Assembly: GCA_964409635.1 (NCBI GenBank)
Contig: CAYPEL010000039.1
Coordinates: 1-19,901 of the forward strand
From: CAYPEL01 sp964409635
Lineage (GTDB): Bacteria; Pseudomonadota; Gammaproteobacteria; DSM-19610
Reading direction: 5' to 3'
DNA length: 19,901 nucleotides
Both the position numbers and the translations under genes were made by a program. Position 1 is the stretch's first letter. The number at the start of each line of letters is the position of its first letter. The notes under the pieces are model-generated. The model was not told the DNA's origin, ran no database searches, and saw only the letters and a list, made by a program, of their open reading frames with translations. Positions 16,662 through 19,901 of the stretch are shown in pieces.

Positions 16662-17075
16662 TTATTGACCGATTCGCAGTGTCGCCATCATCAGCTGCTT
16701 GGAAGTGTTGATCACTTCTACATTCGTTTGATAAGCGCGCGAAGCGGAAATCATATTCGCCATTTCATCAATCATGCTGACATTAGGCAGGAAAACATAG
16801 CCCTCTTCATTCGCGAGCGGGTTATCAGGCTGATAACGTTTATCTAGCGGTGCATCGCTTTCTACTACTTTATCTACCTGCACGCCGAAAACTTCGGGAT
16901 CGCCCTGCAGCGATTTCATAACCGCAGAAAATACCGGGTGCCGTGCGTGATAGGTGGTTGCCTCACTGCTGCCGACACTTTGCGCATTCGCCAAATTACT
17001 TGCGGTAACATTCAAGCGCACTGTCTCTGCACTCATGGCGGATCCGGCGATGTCAAACACTCTGAAAAACGACAT
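16662..17075 (-). CDS. flgC: Proximal rod protein FlgC
   Basis: FlgC is a proximal rod subunit in the periplasm. The 137-aa product begins SFFRVFDIAGSAMSAETVRL and TASNLANAQSV. It has YVFLPNVSMIDEMANMISAS and RAYQTNVEVINTSKQL at the C-terminus, all family hallmarks. The ATG at 17075 has AGGGAG 7 nt upstream, and the flgB stop codon lies 2 nt before it. Confidence 0.97.
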   Translation of the reverse strand: MSFFRVFDIAGSAMSAETVRLNVTASNLANAQSVGSSEATTYHARHPVFSAVMKSLQGDPEVFGVQVDKVVESDAPLDKRYQPDNPLANEEGYVFLPNVSMIDEMANMISASRAYQTNVEVINTSKQLMMATLRIGQ

Positions 17076-17077
17076 GT

Positions 17078-17473
17078 TTATTCTCCCTTGATAGCCGACA
17101 GAAGACCCTTGAAGCGGCCGCTTATAAAGTTCAGTGTGGACTGGTAGCGAATTGCATTTTGTGTGAATTCGGCACGCTCGACTTCACTGTCTACGGTGTT
17201 ACCGTCGAGTGAAGGTTGTACCGGTACACGGTAAAGTGTTTCTGTTGCTGCGGCATGTGCAGAAGACGGCCCACCTAAATGCCCTGCCCGGGTGGTTTTA
17301 ATTTCGAGCTGGCCATTGGTGCCGCCCAGCACTGTTCTAAAATCTATATCCTTGGCCTTAAAATCCGGCGTATTAGCATTCGCCAGGTTGGATGCCAGCA
17401 ATTCTGATCGCTGGCTGTATATCTGCAGGTTGCGCGGAAAATTTCCAAGTACCTTATCGAAGCTGATGGTCAT
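17078..17473 (-). CDS. flgB: Proximal rod protein FlgB
   Basis: FlgB is a proximal rod subunit next to the MS-ring/FliE junction and the first gene of the rod-hook operon. I choose the ATG at 17473 (131 aa). From there the protein begins MTISFDKVLGNFPRNLQIYS and continues QRSELLASNLANANTPDFKA, which matches the family from its first residue. A longer reading frame back to 17551 would add 26 residues and would run through the sigma-54 promoter. The C-terminus AEFTQNAIRYQSTLNFISGR fits the family. GGA sits about 4 nt before the start. Confidence 0.96.
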   Translation of the reverse strand: MTISFDKVLGNFPRNLQIYSQRSELLASNLANANTPDFKAKDIDFRTVLGGTNGQLEIKTTRAGHLGGPSSAHAAATETLYRVPVQPSLDGNTVDSEVERAEFTQNAIRYQSTLNFISGRFKGLLSAIKGE

Positions 17474-17510
17474 TTTCCGGTTCGGCTCATGAGTTTCATG
17501 CAATACACAG

Positions 17511-17526
17511 AGCAACCACTGTGCCA
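17511..17526 (-). promoter_or_regulatory. Sigma-54 promoter of the flgB operon
   Basis: The minus strand reads TGGCACAGTGGTTGCT, with GG and GC separated by 10 nt and TGGCAC and TTGCT close to consensus. The start point would be near 17500, about 27 nt before the flgB ATG. This is the likely main promoter for the closely spaced flgB-to-flgL series. Confidence 0.87.
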
Positions 17527-17670
17527 ACACAGCCTGGTTTATATGAATCAATGAGTTAGGTAAATTAGCGGCTAAGCATGGATAGGCAAGGCGGCAAGTG
17601 GGTTCCGCTATGCGGCAAATAAACGACTACGGAGACGCGTGTACCTAACGATTGCGATCGGTGTAAATTT

Positions 17671-17731
17671 TGTAGGCGCGGTTTTAACCGCAATCGGCGC
17701 TACACCCATCGCGGGTAAAACCGCGCCTACA
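17671..17731. repeat. REP/BIME-like inverted repeat pair
   Basis: Two 21-nt copies of TGTAGGCGCGGTTTTAACCGC lie head to head (17671-17691 and, reversed, 17711-17731), 20 of 21 positions alike and 19 nt apart. The left copy is also an internal palindrome (GCGGTT-TT-AACCGC). The GTAGG-plus-GCGG hairpin form is like the REP repeats of Pseudomonas and related bacteria, usually scattered between genes and tied to a REP-associated transposase. Confidence 0.8.
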
Positions 17732-17789
17732 GGCCTGCGTGAATAAATCAAGCGCTTGCCTAATTTGCCGTGGCTGACAAAAACCGTTC

Positions 17790-17805
17790 GGGCATATCTC
17801 TTGCA
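17790..17805 (+). promoter_or_regulatory. Sigma-54 promoter of flgA
   Basis: The sequence GGGCATATCTCTTGCA has GG-N10-GC spacing, with GGCA at -24 and a perfect TTGCA at -12. Transcription would begin near 17816, about 25 nt before the flgA ATG. Confidence 0.78.
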
Positions 17806-17840
17806 TTCAGATTAACAAGATAATTCGACCTGGCTCAAAC

Positions 17841-18566
17841 ATGCATCTTATTAAACACAGTATTTCTACATTCTTCCTGGCAATCATTTCAATGCTAGTC
17901 GCGCAGACCTCCGCATACGCCAACGAACAACGCTGGCAAAGCCGGGAGACTATCCTCAAAACAGCTCAATCTTTTCTAGATGACTTCACCTCCAGCTCGC
18001 ATAGCGGGCGCACTGAAATCAAGCTAGGCAAACTGGATCCCAGACTTAAACTGAAAGCCTGTGAAACTCAACTTGAAGCCTTTCAGGCGCCCGGTAGCCG
18101 GCAAATGGGAAATACCACGGTTGGCATTCGTTGCCCTGATGAAAATGGCTGGAGTATTTACGTTACCGCTAAAATAAAGGTATTTGGCAAGGTGCTGGTG
18201 CTACGGCAACCGCTGACACGGGGGGTGGCTATTAGCCAGAATGATCTGGATTTGGTTGAGCGAAATCTTGCTGCACTGCCTTATGGCTATTATGCCGATC
18301 CCAAACCCGTGATAGGCAAATTAACCAAACGCACGCTAGCGGCGAACAGCGTGCTGACACCGCAAATGTTAACAGCACCAAAACTAATCAAGCGCGGTCA
18401 ACGTGTAACCCTGGTCGGTGAAGCCGGTGCACTCACGGTAAGGATGGTTGGCGAAGCCCTCTCCGATGGGAGCGAAGGCGATATAATCCGGGTCCGTGCA
18501 GACGGCTCAAAACGGGTAATAGACGGCACAGTCACCCCTCAAGGCGTCATAAAAGTGACGCTTTAG
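17841..18566 (+). CDS. flgA: P-ring assembly chaperone FlgA
   Basis: FlgA is a periplasmic chaperone needed for FlgI to form the P ring. The 241-aa product has a Sec signal peptide (basic HLIKH start, hydrophobic core to about residue 22, likely cleavage after AYA at residue 27). The C-terminal SAF/ChapFlgA region includes LVLRQPLTRGVAISQNDLDL and LTKRTLAANSVLTPQMLTAP, then KLIKRGQRVTLVGEAGALTV. It ends DGTVTPQGVIKVTL, typical of the family. The ATG at 17841 has no strong ribosome site. The gene is divergent from flgB and is followed by flgM. Confidence 0.96.
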   Translation: MHLIKHSISTFFLAIISMLVAQTSAYANEQRWQSRETILKTAQSFLDDFTSSSHSGRTEIKLGKLDPRLKLKACETQLEAFQAPGSRQMGNTTVGIRCPDENGWSIYVTAKIKVFGKVLVLRQPLTRGVAISQNDLDLVERNLAALPYGYYADPKPVIGKLTKRTLAANSVLTPQMLTAPKLIKRGQRVTLVGEAGALTVRMVGEALSDGSEGDIIRVRADGSKRVIDGTVTPQGVIKVTL

Positions 18567-18588
18567 TTGCAAGGCACAAAAAAGCCTT

Positions 18589-18615
18589 TAAAGTTATTGA
18601 TTGAAGAGGCGATAA
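18589..18615 (+). promoter_or_regulatory. Sigma-28 promoter of flgM
   Basis: The sequence is TAAA (extended as TAAAGTT), then 15 nt from the end of TAAA, then GGCGATAA. It differs from the consensus TAAA-N15-GCCGATAA at one position. It gives flgM (and probably flgN) late-class expression in addition to any read-through from the flgA sigma-54 promoter, the feedback arrangement known for flgM elsewhere. Confidence 0.88.
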
Positions 18616-18657
18616 TCTGTTTAAGTCATTTTGTAACAGAGTTAGAGGTCAGCCGCC

Positions 18658-18972
18658 ATGGAAGTCAATAACAACCGCAACGCACTGCCGGTTACCGCCG
18701 GTAATAATCAGGCTGCGCCGGTTGATCAGCAGAAAAAGGATCATTCCGGACACACTGAAAGCACACCCGTACAAGCTGAGAAAATCAGTCTGACAGATAC
18801 TTCACGCCAGTTACAGGAACTGGAAAAGCTGATCGCCAGTCAACCCGCCGTCGATCCGAAACGGGTAGAAGCTGTACGTGAAGCTATCGCCAAAGACCAG
18901 TTTACTGTCAATGCAGACAACATCGCGGAAAAACTGCTGCGCATTGAACAGTTATTAACGAACACACGCTAG
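18658..18972 (+). CDS. flgM: Anti-sigma-28 factor FlgM
   Basis: FlgM binds sigma-28 (FliA) and blocks late gene expression until the hook is complete, when FlgM is exported. The 104-aa protein has a polar, disordered N-terminal half rich in Asn/Gln/Lys/Thr. The typical C-terminal sigma-binding helices follow (AEKISLTDTSRQLQELEKLI, DPKRVEAVREAIAKDQFTVN, ADNIAEKLLRIEQLL). The ATG at 18658 has GAGG about 9 nt upstream. It is preceded by a clear sigma-28 promoter. Confidence 0.96.
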   Translation: MEVNNNRNALPVTAGNNQAAPVDQQKKDHSGHTESTPVQAEKISLTDTSRQLQELEKLIASQPAVDPKRVEAVREAIAKDQFTVNADNIAEKLLRIEQLLTNTR

Positions 18973-19007
18973 TACTCCAGAAAATTTATATTTGATAACT
19001 GATTATG

Positions 19008-19067
19008 GCCACGGAAACTTCTTTAATTATGGTTTTATTTTCTGTGTTCTTCCGTGTATTCCGTGGC
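19008..19067. repeat. CACGGAA-type short repeat with inverted ends (flgM-flgN gap)
   Basis: Read on the minus strand, three near-identical 9-nt units occur in a row: GCCACGGAA (19067-19059), TACACGGAA (19058-19050) and, one base on, AACACAGAA (19048-19040). The outermost unit is repeated in reverse at 19008-19016 on the plus strand, so the element has 9-bp inverted ends about 42 nt apart with an AT-rich middle. No gene overlaps it. It lies between flgM and flgN, which are otherwise co-directional. Confidence 0.75.
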
Positions 19068-19093
19068 AAATATTTAACTAAGGAACTGAAAGG

Positions 19094-19561
19094 ATGCAGC
19101 AACAATTTACTGTCCTGTTGAATTCCATGACAACCTGCATTGCAGGCATGCTTGAATGTCTTGAGCTGGAGCAGACCGGTTTAGCCTCCCGTGATATGAC
19201 CCAAATCGAACAGACTACCCAACGTAAAAACGCTTTGACCCGAGAGCTGGAACAGCTTGAAAGCCAACGCGTACAACTCGTGCTCTCGCTCGGTTATAAA
19301 AATGATTCAGCGGGCATGGCCGCGTGTTTAAAAAAACAGCCAAACACCAAACTACTGACGCAGTTATGGCAGGAAATTCTGGATAACCTTAAAGCCTGCC
19401 GCGATCACAACCTGACGAATGGCGGTATCCTCGCACTGGGACGTCAGCAGGCCGAACAAGCACTTAGTATTCTACGCGGCCTGCACGGTGACACAAAACT
19501 GTACAGCCAGGCAGGCAACACGCCACCCGCCTACGGCAACCGCAAGCTGGGCAAGGCTTGA
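19094..19561 (+). CDS. flgN: FlgK/FlgL export chaperone FlgN
   Basis: FlgN is a cytoplasmic helical chaperone that delivers FlgK and FlgL to the export gate. The 155-aa product is a long, charged helical protein with a coiled-coil-like stretch (about residues 36-66, TQIEQTTQRKNALTRELEQL). The family feature of a helix near the C-terminus preceded by Asn/Gly is present (HNLTNGGILALGRQQAEQAL). The tail after about residue 135 is polar and probably flexible, and clients bind the C-terminal part in known FlgN proteins. The ATG at 19094 has AAGGA about 9 nt upstream. Its place after flgM is the standard one. Confidence 0.93.
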   Translation: MQQQFTVLLNSMTTCIAGMLECLELEQTGLASRDMTQIEQTTQRKNALTRELEQLESQRVQLVLSLGYKNDSAGMAACLKKQPNTKLLTQLWQEILDNLKACRDHNLTNGGILALGRQQAEQALSILRGLHGDTKLYSQAGNTPPAYGNRKLGKA

Positions 19562-19615
19562 GACCGGCAGGCAAGCTCTGCAACCGCAAAGGCCACCCTA
19601 AAGTAAGGTTCTCAG

Positions 19616-19901
19616 CTAATCAGAGAACTCAGCTGACGCAGCCTCTGTCAGTTCCGCCAAGCGATCACTGACGAATTGACGGATTTCCAATTGTTGAATT
19701 TTGTACTCTTCACCGACGGTGGAAAATTGAACACTACAGGATTTGACGCCGGCAAGAGAAAACTGTTTGACGACCCTCGCAATTAAACTAAAGTTGGAAT
19801 CTGTATAAGGAAGTACAAATTTCAATATCAAACGGTCGCCGCTTGCCGGGCCTTTGACATTGGCCGCTGGGCGGTGCTGTTTCCGGGGGATGCCTTGGCG
19901 C
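19616..19901 (-). CDS. C-terminal part of a PilZ-domain protein (cut by window edge)
   Basis: The reading frame stays open to the window edge, so the 5' end is missing and about 95 codons are visible. The visible part starts RQGIPRK and continues SGDRLILKFVLPYTDSNFSL and IARVVKQFSLAGVKSCSVQF, then VGEEYKIQQLEIRQFVSDRL. This is the second half of a PilZ beta-barrel: G-x-L/F-x-F-x-LP, A-R-V-V and V-Q-F, then a terminal helix. The RQG at the edge could be the end of the conserved D-x-S-x-x-G c-di-GMP motif, but its first residues and the R-x-x-x-R motif lie outside the window. Neighbouring flgM-flgN suggests a YcgR/FlgZ-type flagellar brake, though it is convergent with flgN. The domain is fairly sure; the exact identity is not. 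Confidence 0.72.
   Translation of the reverse strand, partial: RQGIPRKQHRPAANVKGPASGDRLILKFVLPYTDSNFSLIARVVKQFSLAGVKSCSVQFSTVGEEYKIQQLEIRQFVSDRLAELTEAASAEFSD

Larger units (their letters stand above)
17474..17840. other. Divergent intergenic region between flgB and flgA
   Basis: This 367-nt stretch holds two back-to-back sigma-54 promoters (17511-17526 for flgB, 17790-17805 for flgA) and a REP/BIME-like inverted pair (17671-17731). It also has an unassigned segment (about 17555-17649) framed by an 8-bp inverted repeat, GTTAGGTA and TACCTAAC. I find no convincing gene in it. The cheV and cheR genes found here in some Pseudomonas and Vibrio are absent. Confidence 0.7.

Noticed and set aside
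17474..17551. Longer flgB reading frame starting at 17551
   Set aside because: The extra 26 residues have no family similarity, and that start would lie upstream of the sigma-54 promoter that serves the gene.
17555..17649. Possible integron attC site, because GTTAGGT and ACCTAAC resemble core sites
   Set aside because: An attC site runs RYYYAAC to GTTRRRY on either strand. Here the order is reversed (GTTAGGT first, ACCTAAC last), and there are no cassette genes or integrase.
18571..18590. Small hairpin AAGGC/GCCTT after flgA as a terminator
   Set aside because: The stem is only 5 bp with an A-rich loop, there is no T run after it, and it abuts the flgM sigma-28 -35 element.
19608..19628. 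GTTCTC/GAGAAC inverted repeat between flgN and the PilZ gene as a bidirectional terminator
   Set aside because: The stem is 6 bp with a 9-nt loop, no T run follows on either strand, and it overlaps the PilZ stop codon.

Overview
This window is a structural, late-gene part of a bacterial flagellar regulon. It most likely comes from a gammaproteobacterium with a Pseudomonas/Vibrio-style polar flagellum. The evidence is a full flgB-to-flgL run, a fliC-flaG-fliD-fliS-fliT block, outer-membrane L and P ring proteins (FlgH lipoprotein, FlgI), and a promoter set split between sigma-54 (GG-N10-GC) and sigma-28 (TAAA-N15-GCCGATAA-like) sites. The species cannot be named from the sequence alone.
Layout, right to left on the minus strand from 17473: flgB, flgC, flgD, flgE, flgF, flgG, flgH, flgI, flgJ, flgK and flgL (rod, hook, rings, rod cap/muramidase and hook-filament junction). 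Next come a small HAD-like gene with its own sigma-54 site, the flagellin gene fliC (sigma-28 promoter, strong terminator), flaG, and then fliD, fliS and a fliT-like gene behind a sigma-54 site. To the right of flgB, on the plus strand, are flgA (sigma-54 site), flgM (sigma-28 site) and flgN. Converging on flgN is the 3' end of a gene encoding a PilZ-type domain.
The genes form one assembly programme. FlgB/C/F/G build the rod, FlgJ cuts peptidoglycan, FlgA helps FlgI form the P ring and FlgH forms the L ring. FlgD caps the growing FlgE hook. FlgK/FlgL join hook to filament, and FliC polymerises under the FliD cap. FlgN, FliS and FliT are cytoplasmic chaperones for FlgK/L, FliC and FliD. FlgM holds sigma-28 inactive until it is exported. 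The promoters fit this order: sigma-54 for structural genes, sigma-28 for flagellin and flgM.
The less ordinary features are: (i) a degenerate HAD protein whose catalytic aspartates are replaced, yet whose gene has a sigma-54 promoter nearly identical to that of flgB; (ii) two related long-hairpin elements bracketing flgG; (iii) a REP/BIME-like inverted pair between flgA and flgB; (iv) a CACGGAA-type short repeat between flgM and flgN; and (v) an enlarged 710-residue flagellin and 676-residue FliD with internal modules. I see no CRISPR array, tRNA, rRNA, IS element or defence system. Nothing here is clearly a wholly new system; the HAD-like gene and the twin hairpin elements come closest.
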